Source of the DNA: Pseudoalteromonas shioyasakiensis
GTDB lineage: Bacteria; Pseudomonadota; Gammaproteobacteria; Enterobacterales; Alteromonadaceae
Direction: 5' to 3'
DNA: 64,000 nucleotides
Assembly: GCF_019134595.1 (NCBI RefSeq)
Contig: NZ_CP077771.1
Span: 186,001 to 250,000 of the forward strand
The notes beneath the pieces are model-generated. The model was given only the letters and a program-made list of their open reading frames with translations. It searched no databases and had not been told where the DNA came from. Positions 9,246 through 18,892 of the stretch are shown here, piece after piece. Position 1 is the first letter of the stretch. Each line of letters opens with the position of its first letter. A program made the translations under genes and the position numbers.

Positions 9246-9365
9246 GTGACTAACTTCTTTCACACTCTTTATCTACTTTGGCGATTAGACATCAGCACAT
9301 GGCATATGCATGAAGCAAATGATCCGCATAATGTTGCTGATTTGGAGCGTCGCTATGTTAAATAA
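9246..9365 (+). CDS. small protein, 39 residues, unknown function
   Basis: A short frame begins with GTG at 9246, 7 bases after a strong AAGGAG, and reads TNFFHTLYLLWRLDISTWHM, then a C-terminal ADLERRYVK. The last segment resembles the DLERR-containing end of small DUF3563-like proteins, which is only a weak resemblance. Its stop overlaps the start of the next small gene (ATG 9355), an arrangement that suggests translational coupling. It is real if the coupling and ribosome binding site are conserved. Confidence 0.5.
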   Translation: MTNFFHTLYLLWRLDISTWHMHEANDPHNVADLERRYVK

Positions 9366-9585
9366 TGACCCCGTATTTATTGAAGCGCTGAAAAAAATTT
9401 CGGTTCATCAACTAACAATCACCGAAGCATCTGAGCAGTACGACATTCCTAAGCGTGTGTTATACAAAGCCGCACGACAGCAACAAGTTAAACAGAACAA
9501 ACAAAAAGCGTATTTAATTGCCACTCAGAAGCGACTTCAACAAAGTCTACGTAATGTAGAAATGGAGTTAGCTAGCTTCAGCTAA
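9355..9585 (+). CDS. small helix-turn-helix-like protein
   Basis: A 76-residue protein, MLNNDPVFIEALKK, then ISVHQLTITEASEQYDIPKR and VLYKAARQQQ, which reads as a small helix-turn-helix (TEASEQYDIPKRVLYKA) followed by a basic, glutamine-rich helix. The open frame extends upstream to 9310, but GGAG 8 bases before ATG 9355 and the overlap with the preceding small gene favour 9355. It is upstream of and co-directional with astB. Function unknown. Confidence 0.6.
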   Translation: MLNNDPVFIEALKKISVHQLTITEASEQYDIPKRVLYKAARQQQVKQNKQKAYLIATQKRLQQSLRNVEMELASFS

Positions 9586-9633
9586 ATAACTTCTGTATGG
9601 TTAAAATACACGCACAATAATGACGGATTAAGT

Positions 9634-10977
9634 ATGCACGCAGTAGAAGTAAACTTTGATGGCTTAGTGGGGCCTACTCACAATTACGCGGGATTATCGT
9701 ATGGCAATGTCGCTTCACTAAGTCACGCCTCTTCGCATTCAAACCCTAAAGAGGCCGTACTACAAGGCCTTGAAAAAATGAAGGCGATGCACGAATTAGG
9801 ACTAGAACAAGGTATTTTTGCACCTCATGCTCGCCCTGATATTAATGTGCTAAAGCGTTTAGGCTTTACAGGCAGCGATAGCCAAATTATTGAAAAAGCA
9901 TTTAATGCCGACCCTGTTTTACTGCGAGCTTGTTACAGTGCATCGGCCATGTGGACAGCCAATGCTGGCACTATTTCGCCTTCAGTCGATACGCTTGATG
10001 GCAAAGTTCACTTTACGGCTGCTAACTTAAATAACAAATTTCACCGCTCGTTAGAACCCGTTACAACTACGGCTTTATTAAAAGCCATGTTTAACGATGA
10101 GCGTTACTTTAGCCATCATACACACTTACCTGATCAAGGTTTTTTTGGTGATGAAGGCGCCGCAAATCATAATCGATTATGCGACAGCCATGCAGATGCA
10201 GGGCTTGAGATCTTTGTTTATGGGGCAAGTAGTTTTAATAGCGCCTTACCAAAACCTGTTAAATTTCCTGCAAGACAATCTCTTGAAGCATCTCAAGCAA
10301 TTGCTCGTTTACATGAGCTTAAGCCAGAAAATCAGTTATTTATTCAACAAAACCCAGATGTAATAGACCAAGGTGTCTTTCATAACGATGTAATCGCTGT
10401 GGCCAATGGCAATGTACTTTTATGCCACGAGCAAGCGTTTTTGCATCAAGCTGATACGCTAAAACAGATTAAACAAGCTTACCTAGGCAACAAGCCGCTA
10501 CATATTATTGAAGTGCCAACCAATAAAGTGAGCATTACAGATGCTGTAGGAAGCTATTTATTTAATAGCCAATTAATTACCTTAAGTGATGACAGCATGA
10601 TGCTGGTTGCACCTAAAGAGTGTCAGCGTAATCAAGCTGTTCACGATTACATTCAAGAAATGATTTTGGCAGATAACCCAGTTCAGCAAGTGCGCTTTTT
10701 TGACTTGCGCCAAAGCATGCAAAATGGCGGTGGCCCTGCTTGTTTACGTTTGCGTGTTGCACTCAATACTGACGAACTAGCCGCGGTCAATCCGGGTGTA
10801 CGGTTCAGCGAAGAAAAATATACCCAATTAGTGAGTTGGGCAAATAAGCATTACCGTGACTCTTTAAGTAGTGACGACTTTGCCGATCCAATGCTTTTAA
10901 CCGAAAGCTACCAGGCACTTGATGAGTTAACCAGCTTGCTTAACTTAGGCTCTGTGTATCCATTCCAACAAGAATAA
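9634..10977 (+). CDS. astB: N-succinylarginine dihydrolase
   Basis: A 447-residue enzyme of the arginine succinyltransferase pathway, converting succinylarginine to succinylornithine with release of CO2 and ammonia. The N-terminus VNFDGLVGPTHNYAGLSYGN and the segment QNGGGPACLRLRVAL (nucleophile Cys370) are diagnostic, and the length equals that of E. coli AstB. The remaining ast genes are not next to it in this window. The next gene, an acetyltransferase, starts 4 bases after the stop and is probably co-transcribed. Confidence 0.95.
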   Translation: MHAVEVNFDGLVGPTHNYAGLSYGNVASLSHASSHSNPKEAVLQGLEKMKAMHELGLEQGIFAPHARPDINVLKRLGFTGSDSQIIEKAFNADPVLLRACYSASAMWTANAGTISPSVDTLDGKVHFTAANLNNKFHRSLEPVTTTALLKAMFNDERYFSHHTHLPDQGFFGDEGAANHNRLCDSHADAGLEIFVYGASSFNSALPKPVKFPARQSLEASQAIARLHELKPENQLFIQQNPDVIDQGVFHNDVIAVANGNVLLCHEQAFLHQADTLKQIKQAYLGNKPLHIIEVPTNKVSITDAVGSYLFNSQLITLSDDSMMLVAPKECQRNQAVHDYIQEMILADNPVQQVRFFDLRQSMQNGGGPACLRLRVALNTDELAAVNPGVRFSEEKYTQLVSWANKHYRDSLSSDDFADPMLLTESYQALDELTSLLNLGSVYPFQQE

Positions 10978-10980
10978 ATA

Positions 10981-11490
10981 ATGAAAATTAAAGCAGTACA
11001 CTCTATTAAAGGGGTGTCTAAATCACTCAATAGTTTACTGATTGATAGCGTTGCCAGTGGCGCATCAATCGGCTTTATTGCCCCGCTATCATTACAGTCA
11101 GCACATGACTACTGGCAAGGGGTTGATGGGGATTTAGCAACGCCTTACCGTAGGCTTTATCTTGCCCTTGATGGTGATACAGTGATTGGCTCAGTGCAGC
11201 TTTCTTTGTGCGCTAAAGCCAATGGCGCTCACCGTGGCGAGGTTGAAAAGCTCATGGTACACAGCGAATATCAAGGCAAAGGAATAGCAAAACAGTTGAT
11301 GAATAGCCTAGAAACCGACGCCCATACATTAGGGATTCAATTATTGGTACTTGATACCCGCCAAGGCGACACTGCTTCATATTTGTATCGCAAACTCGAT
11401 TATATTGAAGCTGGTACTATTCCTGGTTTTGCGAAAAGTTCATCCGGTGAATTTGACGCAACGGTGTATTTTTATAAGCAGGTCGCCTAG
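10981..11490 (+). CDS. GNAT-family N-acetyltransferase
   Basis: A 169-residue acetyl-CoA-dependent acetyltransferase. Motif A is clear: VEKLMVHSEYQGKGIAKQLM (the QGKGIA loop binds acetyl-CoA), followed by LLVLDTRQGDTASYLYRKLDY, typical of the branch related to tabtoxin resistance and other small-molecule acetyltransferases. It begins 4 bases after astB, so it may act on an amino acid or derivative in arginine catabolism, though the substrate cannot be read from sequence. Confidence 0.85.
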   Translation: MKIKAVHSIKGVSKSLNSLLIDSVASGASIGFIAPLSLQSAHDYWQGVDGDLATPYRRLYLALDGDTVIGSVQLSLCAKANGAHRGEVEKLMVHSEYQGKGIAKQLMNSLETDAHTLGIQLLVLDTRQGDTASYLYRKLDYIEAGTIPGFAKSSSGEFDATVYFYKQVA

Positions 11491-11530
11491 ATCTGCTTTT
11501 TATAGCCAATTGATATAATCATAAAGTCGA

Positions 11531-11580
11531 CTAATAAAAATCTTTAAACGTACTAAACTAGTACTGCGGATTTTTATTAG
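11531..11580 (+). promoter_or_regulatory. nested inverted repeat ending at the ribosome binding site of the Cache chemoreceptor
   Basis: A perfect 12-bp inverted repeat, CTAATAAAAATC (11531-11542) and GATTTTTATTAG (11569-11580), encloses a second dyad GTACTA (11550-11555) / TAGTAC (11559-11564). The right arm ends at the first G of the AGGAG that serves ATG 11590. In RNA this AU-rich stem would abut the ribosome binding site; in DNA it could be an operator. Confidence 0.5.
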
Positions 11581-11589
11581 GAGCGATAA

Positions 11590-13278
11590 ATGGCGCTATC
11601 AATACAGCAACGGGTACTCTTTCTAGCCCTACTACCCCCTCTACTCATTGCAATTATGCTGACACTCTACAACTATGTGCAATCAAAACACAGTGGTGCA
11701 CAAACCGTTGAAAGTTTTGCTACACAAATGGAAAACGACCGAAAAGCAGAAGTCAGTAACTATCAAAAAATTGCCATGAGTTCGATTGCTCATCTCATCG
11801 CACAAGATGATGGTTCTAATACTGAACAATTGCAAAACCAAGCAAAAAGCATCTTACGTAATTTGCGTTTTGATGATGCTGGCGATACAGGCTATGTGTT
11901 TGTCTATGATGATAAAGGTGTCAACATTGCCCATGGTGTTAACGCCTCACTTGAGGGTAAAAACCTTTATGATTTTAAAGATCCTAATGGGGTTTATCTG
12001 ATACGTGAACTCATTGATGCTGCGAAGAAAGGCGGTGGATATGTGCAATATTCTTGGAAAAATACCAATGGCAGTGTGAACCCTAAACTCGGTTATGCCG
12101 CTTTACTACCAAAATGGAATTGGGTGCTAGGAACCGGTTTTTGGATCAGTGGCCTTGAGCAACAAGTTGCAGCAACAGAACAACGGGTTAATGAAGGTAT
12201 CGATAATGCCTTTATAAACACCATAATCGCTTCAGTATTTGCAGTTGCAATTACCGCAGCAATTGCTGTAGTGGTATCGCGCAGTATTACCAGCCCACTG
12301 CACACAACCGTACTAGCAATGAACGATATATCACAAGGTGATGGTGATTTAACCCAACGTTTAATGGTGAAACGAGATGATGAACTCGGCAAGCTTGGCA
12401 GTTCGTTTAACCGTTTTGCCGATGACGTTGGTAAGATGGTTATTGATATTCGCCAATCATCGCAATCGATGAATCAAGCGTCACACAAACTCAACGAGCT
12501 ACTTGCCAATATGCATGCAGGCATTAATCGTCAACATGAAGAAAGTGAACAAGTTGCAACCGCAATAAACGAAATGTCGGCGGCGTCAATGGAAGTTGCC
12601 CGCAGCGCCCAAGAGGCCTCAACGGCTGCTGAACATGCCGATCATTTAGTTAAGCAAGCTAACAATCAATTACTCATTGCCATAAAGGTGATTAATGGCC
12701 TTGCCAAACACGTTGATGAAGGGGCTAATGCGGTCGATCAGCTTAATCAACAATCGAGTCAAATTGGTAGTGTGCTTGATGTGATCAGAAATATTGCCGA
12801 GCAAACAAATCTACTGGCACTGAACGCAGCTATTGAATCTGCCCGAGCTGGTGAAGCGGGTCGTGGCTTTGCGGTGGTGGCTGATGAAGTGCGAACTCTT
12901 GCAAAGCGCACGCAAGATAGTACTCATGAAATAGAGGCAATGATTGAGCAAGTACAGCAAGGAACAACAACTGTAAATAGCATTATGCAGTCAATCAAAT
13001 CTGGCAGTGCAACCAGTGTTAATGAGGCAGGCGAAGTCGAAAAAGCGCTTAATGAGGTACTGCTTTCGGTTAACACCATCACATCACAAAATGCACAAAT
13101 TGCCACAGCCGCTGAAGAGCAAACATCAGTGTCTGAAGCGATTAATCAAAACATGACGACCATTGTCGATATTGCTAACAAAACCGCCAATGATACCGAT
13201 GTAGCCACATCGTACATGCATGAACTAACAGACACCGCAACGCAGTTAGAGCAAAATGTAAGTCGCTATAAAACCTAA
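11590..13278 (+). CDS. methyl-accepting chemotaxis protein with single Cache sensor domain
   Basis: A 562-residue transmembrane receptor. TM1 lies at about residues 9-29, a periplasmic sCache_2-type domain at 35-195 ([41 protein letters not shown]), TM2 at about 208-230, HAMP to about 285 and the signalling domain with the hairpin tip [20 protein letters not shown]. Such Cache domains sense small organic acids or similar ligands. It lacks a CheR-binding pentapeptide at the C-terminus. Confidence 0.93.
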   Translation: MALSIQQRVLFLALLPPLLIAIMLTLYNYVQSKHSGAQTVESFATQMENDRKAEVSNYQKIAMSSIAHLIAQDDGSNTEQLQNQAKSILRNLRFDDAGDTGYVFVYDDKGVNIAHGVNASLEGKNLYDFKDPNGVYLIRELIDAAKKGGGYVQYSWKNTNGSVNPKLGYAALLPKWNWVLGTGFWISGLEQQVAATEQRVNEGIDNAFINTIIASVFAVAITAAIAVVVSRSITSPLHTTVLAMNDISQGDGDLTQRLMVKRDDELGKLGSSFNRFADDVGKMVIDIRQSSQSMNQASHKLNELLANMHAGINRQHEESEQVATAINEMSAASMEVARSAQEASTAAEHADHLVKQANNQLLIAIKVINGLAKHVDEGANAVDQLNQQSSQIGSVLDVIRNIAEQTNLLALNAAIESARAGEAGRGFAVVADEVRTLAKRTQDSTHEIEAMIEQVQQGTTTVNSIMQSIKSGSATSVNEAGEVEKALNEVLLSVNTITSQNAQIATAAEEQTSVSEAINQNMTTIVDIANKTANDTDVATSYMHELTDTATQLEQNVSRYKT

Positions 13279-13290
13279 TATTTTGCGCGA

Positions 13291-13322
13291 TTGTTAGGCA
13301 GGAAAATACGCCTGCTTAACAA
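13291..13322. terminator. hairpin between convergent genes
   Basis: TTGTTAGGCAGG and CCTGCTTAACAA form a 12-bp stem with one mismatch and an 8-base loop, just after the chemoreceptor and overlapping the end of the convergent gene. Confidence 0.5.
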
Positions 13323-13756
13323 AAATCATTAGTCTTTTGTAAGTTCTTTAACCAATCAAACAAGTCGTTATCGTAGTGCTTAAGACGCTGTTGTTGCTTA
13401 TCGCTGAGGCTGTAAAACGGTGCAAAACAGACATATTTTTCACCCATAATAAGTACTAAGCGCAAACCAAAAAATGAGTAATGGTGAATAAACTGCACTT
13501 GTCTTGCATGCATATGACGGCACTGCCCAAATAAATTACGGTAATGTACACCATGGCGACACACCGTTAAATTACGCTTTGAATTAAACACTAACAGAGC
13601 TAGTAGTAATGAAACAGTGCACAGTAAAAAACTAAAAAGTAAATTACTTACCTCCGATTTACTACTCATAAAGCCCATAAGTAAGAGCACATTAATTGCA
13701 CTTAATAATGCCCAGCTCATAAGCTCAAAACGCTTTTCCAAGTCAATAACCTTCAT
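13316..13756 (-). CDS. hypothetical inner-membrane protein with two membrane helices
   Basis: A 146-residue protein not recognised as a named family. Two hydrophobic segments (about LLSAINVLLLMGFM and FSFLLCTVSLLLALLVF) are followed by a cytoplasmic part with a beta-rich look (YVCFAPFYSLSDKQQQRL). This is the layout of small bacterial PH-like membrane proteins, but the match is by style only. ATG 13756 is chosen because AGGAACGAAA precedes it; the frame extends to ATG 13786, which has no ribosome binding site. Confidence 0.65.
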   Translation of the reverse strand: MKVIDLEKRFELMSWALLSAINVLLLMGFMSSKSEVSNLLFSFLLCTVSLLLALLVFNSKRNLTVCRHGVHYRNLFGQCRHMHARQVQFIHHYSFFGLRLVLIMGEKYVCFAPFYSLSDKQQQRLKHYDNDLFDWLKNLQKTNDFC

Positions 13757-13982
13757 TTTCGTTCCTAGGTTCTTATTTTTTGTCATGGTGTCAGCAAAAT
13801 GTGGAAGAAAAATGGATTTACCTAAAAGCAGTCTAATTTTTTATTAGTAGTTTTTTGCGGCTTTCAACTTGTTAGATAAAAGGTACAAAGGTGTTAATCG
13901 AAACTTATTATTAGCAATTCAAGTTACATTAATCTTTAGTTATTAAACTGCTGATGAATTTTTAAGAACACAAAGGGAAGAA

Positions 13983-14984
13983 ATGATGAACTTTAAAACT
14001 ACATTACTTAGCAGCGCCGTTTTATTTGCACTTGTTGGTTGTGGCTCAGATAACGACAAGAACAACTCGGTTGATCCTCAGCCGCAAACTGCACAGTTCA
14101 CATTAGGTGTGTCTGATGCACCTGTGACAGGTTTAAAAGCTGTAAATGTTGTGTTTGATTCAATCACATTGAAAACCCAAGGTGGTGAAGAGTTCACTTT
14201 TGAGACCCGTGAAGATGATGATGAAACCATGCCTGAAATGGTTAACTTATTAGACTACACAGGTGATGATGTATTTTCTTTATTAGAAGATGAAGAAGTA
14301 CCTGCTGGCGAATATCAATGGATCCGTGCAGATGTGATCAATGGTGACACAAACGATTTAACCATGACTTCGCATGTTGTATACGAAGATGACAGCATTG
14401 CACCACTGGTTGTTAAACGTAAAGGCAACGATGGTATCGGTGAAATCCAACTTGATGGTTTTACCCTTAACCAAGCTGGTAACGACTTTGTTATTGAATT
14501 TGACCTTAAAAAGTCATTAGTTGATCCACAAAATAGTGATGAGATCTTCTTAAAACCACGGGGTGTTCGCTTAGAAAACCTTGCTGAATCTGAAGATATC
14601 GAAGGCACTATTAGCGACGTACTTATCGCTAACTGTGAAACTGATAATATCGATATCGCACTAGAAGATGGCTCATTCGGTCATGCTGTTTACCTATACA
14701 GCAGCGATGTTGAAATGCCAATGGACAACTATGAAGTTAACGAAGATGAAACACCATTAGATGCACCTCTTGCAACGGCGGATGTTGTTTTCGATAGCGA
14801 AGATAACCAATACGAATTTGAACTTGCGTTCATTCAACCAGATGACTACCAACTAGCTTACACATGTGCAGCACATATCGATGACGTAGAAACGCAAGAC
14901 GAAGCATTTACGCTGTATCAAGTAAAACCAATTACAGTAACATCAGGTGAAGACTTAGACGTGTCTTTCACTGTTTCTGAATAA
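13983..14984 (+). CDS. DUF4382 domain lipoprotein
   Basis: A 333-residue acidic lipoprotein. The lipobox ALVGCGS gives a lipidated Cys20. Residues 38-195 match the DUF4382 pattern: FTLGVSDAPVTGLKAVNVVF, the acidic loop, then EYQWIRADV and IVIEFDLKKSLVDPQ-type strands. The family is exported and common in marine gammaproteobacteria; its function is not known. The 5' untranslated region is about 120 bases or longer and the gene is monocistronic, ending in a strong terminator. Confidence 0.88.
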   Translation: MMNFKTTLLSSAVLFALVGCGSDNDKNNSVDPQPQTAQFTLGVSDAPVTGLKAVNVVFDSITLKTQGGEEFTFETREDDDETMPEMVNLLDYTGDDVFSLLEDEEVPAGEYQWIRADVINGDTNDLTMTSHVVYEDDSIAPLVVKRKGNDGIGEIQLDGFTLNQAGNDFVIEFDLKKSLVDPQNSDEIFLKPRGVRLENLAESEDIEGTISDVLIANCETDNIDIALEDGSFGHAVYLYSSDVEMPMDNYEVNEDETPLDAPLATADVVFDSEDNQYEFELAFIQPDDYQLAYTCAAHIDDVETQDEAFTLYQVKPITVTSGEDLDVSFTVSE

Positions 14985-15006
14985 TATTGGAATCAATACC
15001 CCCATT

Positions 15007-15031
15007 AAAAAGCCCGCACTGCGGGCTTTTT
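15007..15031. terminator. bidirectional intrinsic terminator
   Basis: AAAAAGCCCGC and GCGGGCTTTTT form an 11-bp stem with a 3-base loop, with T runs on both strands, between the convergent DUF4382 gene and a chemoreceptor gene. Confidence 0.9.
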
Positions 15032-15036
15032 GTTGT

Positions 15037-16353
15037 TTAGAGTGTATCGTAACGAATAATCACTTCGGATATTTGATCCACAACTTTATCTGCACCGGTT
15101 TTAATGTCTTCCATGATCATGCTGACTTCTTCAACATTTTGCTGAGACTCACCAGACAGAGCTTCGATTTCTTCGATAAGAGCCGTCATTTTTGCTGCGA
15201 TTTCTTGCGTCTTACCAATTAAGCCTGATATTTCACTGGTCGACACAGAAGTACGTTGCGATAAATTTCTTACTTCATCGGCAACCACAGCAAAACCGCG
15301 ACCATGCTCCCCGGCTCTGGCAGCTTCAATCGCTGCATTTAAGGCAAGTAAGTTTGTTTGTTCTGCGATGCTATTAATGGTTGTTACAATTTCACCTATT
15401 TGTGATGACTGCTGCGCTAACACATCCGACAGCTCACGGGTTTGATGAACTTGCTCGCTCACTTTTTTTGAAGACGCAACACTGCTTAAAATTCGCTGCT
15501 GACCATTCGTCACGACTTGCGAGGTTTCCTCAGACGTGTGGCCAGCATTTTCTGCTGCATGTTTAACTTCTTCGGTGCTGTTAACTCTGGCGGTGACATC
15601 AGATGCAAACTTAATGATCTGCGCCACTTTACCCTGTTTATTAAAAATAGGGTTGTAAGTTGCCTCTAAATAAAGCGGGCTGCCATCACGTTTTTTACGA
15701 GAAAATTGCCCAGAGAAAATGCGACCGTTCGCCAGCTCTTGCCAAAAGTTAGGGTTCTTTTGATAAAAGTCATCATAACAAAACAGTTTATGATGCTGAC
15801 CTTGGATTTCAGCGAGACTGTAACCCACAACATTTAAGAAATTATCATTTGCAGAAATAATATGACCATCCGGCGTAAAACGGATCATTGCAGTGCTTTT
15901 ATTAACGGCATCATAGATTGCCGACATTTCATCAAGTTTTTCGACTTCTTTAGTAATCTCTGAAGCGAACTTAATTGCACAGCGTACCTTGCCATCATCA
16001 CCGCGTACCGGAAAATACGTTGCACGTAGCCAAATATTTTCGCCAGCACCATTTATGCGCGAGAAAACCCCTGACTTTGCTTGGCCTCTAGCAATATCTT
16101 GCCAAAAAGTTTGATACTCTTTTGAGCTGCTATATTCAGGCGCACAAAAATTACTATGATGCTGACCAATAATATCGCCCGCTTGCACTTTCATTGTTTT
16201 ACAAAACAAATCATTGGCTTCGAGAACAGTTCCATCTGGTGTAAATTCGATATAAGCAATATTTTCTCTGATCCCAGCTAAATATTGCTGACTTTTATCA
16301 ACATCATGCTGCAAGGCATCAATGAGTTGATCTTTATTTTTACTAAACCACAT
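15037..16353 (-). CDS. PAS-PAS methyl-accepting chemotaxis protein (soluble, Aer-like)
   Basis: A 438-residue chemoreceptor with no membrane segment. It begins MWFSKNKDQ, has PAS1 at about 38-150, PAS2 at about 160-270 (each followed by a PAC-type segment such as [16 protein letters not shown]), and a short signalling domain with [20 protein letters not shown]. The same architecture and the MWF start recur at 21896-23216, 23413 and 55595, so this is a paralogous family in this genome. PAS domains usually bind flavin or haem and sense redox or oxygen; no cofactor residue was identified here. Confidence 0.9.
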   Translation of the reverse strand: MWFSKNKDQLIDALQHDVDKSQQYLAGIRENIAYIEFTPDGTVLEANDLFCKTMKVQAGDIIGQHHSNFCAPEYSSSKEYQTFWQDIARGQAKSGVFSRINGAGENIWLRATYFPVRGDDGKVRCAIKFASEITKEVEKLDEMSAIYDAVNKSTAMIRFTPDGHIISANDNFLNVVGYSLAEIQGQHHKLFCYDDFYQKNPNFWQELANGRIFSGQFSRKKRDGSPLYLEATYNPIFNKQGKVAQIIKFASDVTARVNSTEEVKHAAENAGHTSEETSQVVTNGQQRILSSVASSKKVSEQVHQTRELSDVLAQQSSQIGEIVTTINSIAEQTNLLALNAAIEAARAGEHGRGFAVVADEVRNLSQRTSVSTSEISGLIGKTQEIAAKMTALIEEIEALSGESQQNVEEVSMIMEDIKTGADKVVDQISEVIIRYDTL

Positions 16354-16546
16354 TGAAACACCAGTTATTAAGGTAGTTAAGTAATATTAGCTTAGTAGCA
16401 TAAGAAATAGAATTACAAAATGGTTCTTTTTTCTTAATGATTAACAGGTTAACTAACTGCCTGTTCTTACACTAAAGCGCTTTCTTCTTAAACATTGAGC
16501 AAATATATAATATTATAAGCCTTACCTAAACAGCCTAGGCTTTGTT

Positions 16547-18139
16547 ATGACATCGCGTATTCTCAAATCGATTTTTTACTCATCTTTTCTATTAGGCTCT
16601 GCTGTATTTTTACAAGGCTGCCAAGAACAACCTCAATCAGATCAAATTGCCGTCACAGGCGGGCTCATCCAAGGGCAAAAAGAAGGGCGTTTTATTGCCT
16701 ATAAAGGCATTCCGTATGCTGCAGCTCCGGTGGGAGAGTTACGCTGGCGAGCACCAGAGCCTGTGCCCAAGTGGCAAGATGTAAAAGTACTTAACGATTA
16801 CGCGCCTGACTGTATGCAAAAGCCGTTTGCAGCAGATGCTGCACCGCTAACAACAACTCCTTCGGAAGATTGCCTTTATTTAAATGTATTTAAACCCACT
16901 AAACACAGCGATACTGCTTACCCTGTTGTGGTGTGGATACACGGTGGTGGCTTTGTAAATGGTGGCGCATCACCTGCTGTTTATTCAGGTGAAAGCTTTG
17001 CTAAACAAGGGGTTATTTTTGTTAGCTTTAATTATCGTCTAGGCCGATTTGGCTTTTTTGCGCACCCTGCTCTTAGTCGTTTTGAGAACGATGCGCTTGG
17101 CAACTACGCTCTAATGGATCAAATTGCGGCTCTTGAGTGGGTTAAACAAAATATTGCTCAATTTGGTGGTGATGCTGCAAAAGTGACGCTTATGGGTGAA
17201 TCTGCAGGAGGCGCATCGGTACACGCGATGATGCAAACCCCTGCAGCTAATGGCTTATTCCAACAAGCGATTATTATGTCAGCGGGTGGACGAGAGCTAT
17301 TTAAGCAGTTGCCACTTAATAGTGATGATGACACCGTATTAAGCGCCGAAAAAATTGGCGAAAACTTTGCCAAACAACACACTATTTTAGGCAGTGATGA
17401 AAATGCCCTTGCTGCACTGCGTGAGTTAACTGCCGAAGAGGTGGTTGATAACCTAAATTTGAGCACATTAAACCAACAAAATGATGATGAGTCTACGTAC
17501 GTTGGCGGGCCAATTATAGATGGCACCATCATCAATTCGGCGACAGAAGCGCGCTTAAGTAAAGGCTCATTTAGCCATGTTGCGACCATGGTTGGCACAA
17601 CAGATATGGATTTAGGCTTTGCTAATTTTGCTTCTAAAGAGGCGCTATTCGCAAGTTTTGCCCAGCAAAGTACACAAGCAAAAATGACTTACGATGCAAG
17701 CGGCGAAACGCCACTGCCTTTACTCAATTACCAAGTTGGGCAAGATGCTTTAATGCAAGAGCCTGCAAGGTTCGTTGCAAAACGTGTGACAGATATGGGT
17801 AACGATGCCTTTTTGTATCGTTTTGGTTATGTGGCGCAAACTTTAGATAAACCCGGTGCAGAGCACGCCAGCGAAATTCCGTACTTTTTTAATACTGTGG
17901 CAGCGAAATATGGTCATGTCACCACTGAGCAAGATAAGCAAGCCGCTAAAATAATGCACCGTTATGTGACTAATTTTATTAAATTAGGCACACCAAATGG
18001 CCCAGGTTTACCGACTTGGCAAGCATATAAAAATGATGAATCTTTTATACTGCAAATGAGTAAATCAGGGACTGCAGAGTTTTTACCGGATCCCTTACAA
18101 GCAAGGTTAAACATCACAGAAACAAAAGCTGAAAATTAA
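16547..18139 (+). CDS. type B carboxylesterase, lipoprotein
   Basis: A 530-residue alpha/beta-hydrolase of the carboxylesterase/cholinesterase type. The nucleophile elbow GESAGG places Ser219; GIPYAAAPVGELRWRAPEP and SEDCLYLNVFKP are family signatures, and HASEIPYFF near the C-terminus supplies the catalytic His region. The N-terminus FLLGSAVFLQGC is a lipobox (Cys25), so the enzyme is probably anchored in an envelope membrane. Substrate not predictable. It is monocistronic with a terminator at 18146. Confidence 0.92.
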   Translation: MTSRILKSIFYSSFLLGSAVFLQGCQEQPQSDQIAVTGGLIQGQKEGRFIAYKGIPYAAAPVGELRWRAPEPVPKWQDVKVLNDYAPDCMQKPFAADAAPLTTTPSEDCLYLNVFKPTKHSDTAYPVVVWIHGGGFVNGGASPAVYSGESFAKQGVIFVSFNYRLGRFGFFAHPALSRFENDALGNYALMDQIAALEWVKQNIAQFGGDAAKVTLMGESAGGASVHAMMQTPAANGLFQQAIIMSAGGRELFKQLPLNSDDDTVLSAEKIGENFAKQHTILGSDENALAALRELTAEEVVDNLNLSTLNQQNDDESTYVGGPIIDGTIINSATEARLSKGSFSHVATMVGTTDMDLGFANFASKEALFASFAQQSTQAKMTYDASGETPLPLLNYQVGQDALMQEPARFVAKRVTDMGNDAFLYRFGYVAQTLDKPGAEHASEIPYFFNTVAAKYGHVTTEQDKQAAKIMHRYVTNFIKLGTPNGPGLPTWQAYKNDESFILQMSKSGTAEFLPDPLQARLNITETKAEN

Positions 18140-18145
18140 TCAAAT

Positions 18146-18172
18146 AAGGCGCTTAATATAAGCGCCTTATTT
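18146..18172. terminator. intrinsic terminator after carboxylesterase
   Basis: AAGGCGCTT and AAGCGCCTT form a 9-bp stem followed by ATTTTTATT, directly after the esterase stop and before the convergent sirtuin stop. Confidence 0.85.
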
Positions 18173-18892
18173 TTATTCTTGCTGCTGAACATACTCAAGC
18201 GCTGTCATCTTGTGATATGTCACATTAGGATGAAATACGTGAGTAGGATCTGGGTCTACTACTTCAATTGGCGTGCCTTGACTGCGTGCAATATCGAGTG
18301 CCATTTGGGTAATATTGACGCTAAACGAGGTGCCAATAAAGACGATTTTATCGGCATCAAGCATGCGCTGTTGCGCCTCTGAAATTCGATAAAGCTCTGT
18401 GTAGTATTCATCAAATAACAACACGTAAGGCTTAAACGACTCGTTGAGCTTGGGGCTTTCATTATTAATATTGAACACCTCAAGTAGTGAGAGGTGGAGG
18501 TTGTCTTCGTTGACATTATCCCACGGCGCGTTAAAAGCCATCACATCGTCACCTTGATGGTGAAACAGTGTCATTTGATCTAAGCGACCATGAATAGAAA
18601 TAAAATCGGTGTTACCTGCTTTGCCATCAAGGCCATCGATATTTTGCGTAATGAGATTTTTATCACTCAACCAATGATGCACTTCATTGGGACCGTGATG
18701 GCGATAGGTTGCAAAACGATGATAATACCAAGCTAAAAATTCGCGGGGGTTATTTTCGTACATAGCACGCGTTGCCATTTCCATCGGCGTATAATTTTTG
18801 CTGCCAATGGTCCAAAAGCCATCTTCGCCACGAAAGGTCGGTATACCACTAGCGGCACTCACTCCCGCCCCTGTAATATAGAGTGTATTCAT
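18173..18892 (-). CDS. Sir2-family protein lacking the zinc cysteines
   Basis: A 239-residue sirtuin-like protein with the NAD-binding signatures GAGVSAASGIPTFRG, TQNIDGLDG and the catalytic histidine in SIHGRLD, plus FIGTSFSV for the ribose-binding loop. It contains no cysteine at all, so the four-cysteine zinc module of CobB-type deacylases is missing; the segment between SIHGRLDQ and FIGTS is instead acidic and aromatic. It may be a deacylase of a zinc-free type or an NAD hydrolase. Its start overlaps the stop of the upstream kelch gene by 4 bases, so the two are translationally coupled. Confidence 0.83.
   Translation of the reverse strand: MNTLYITGAGVSAASGIPTFRGEDGFWTIGSKNYTPMEMATRAMYENNPREFLAWYYHRFATYRHHGPNEVHHWLSDKNLITQNIDGLDGKAGNTDFISIHGRLDQMTLFHHQGDDVMAFNAPWDNVNEDNLHLSLLEVFNINNESPKLNESFKPYVLLFDEYYTELYRISEAQQRMLDADKIVFIGTSFSVNITQMALDIARSQGTPIEVVDPDPTHVFHPNVTYHKMTALEYVQQQE

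Noticed and set aside
15192..15566. Plus-strand frames antisense to the chemoreceptor
   Set aside because: They mirror conserved signalling-domain codons and have no own ribosome binding site.
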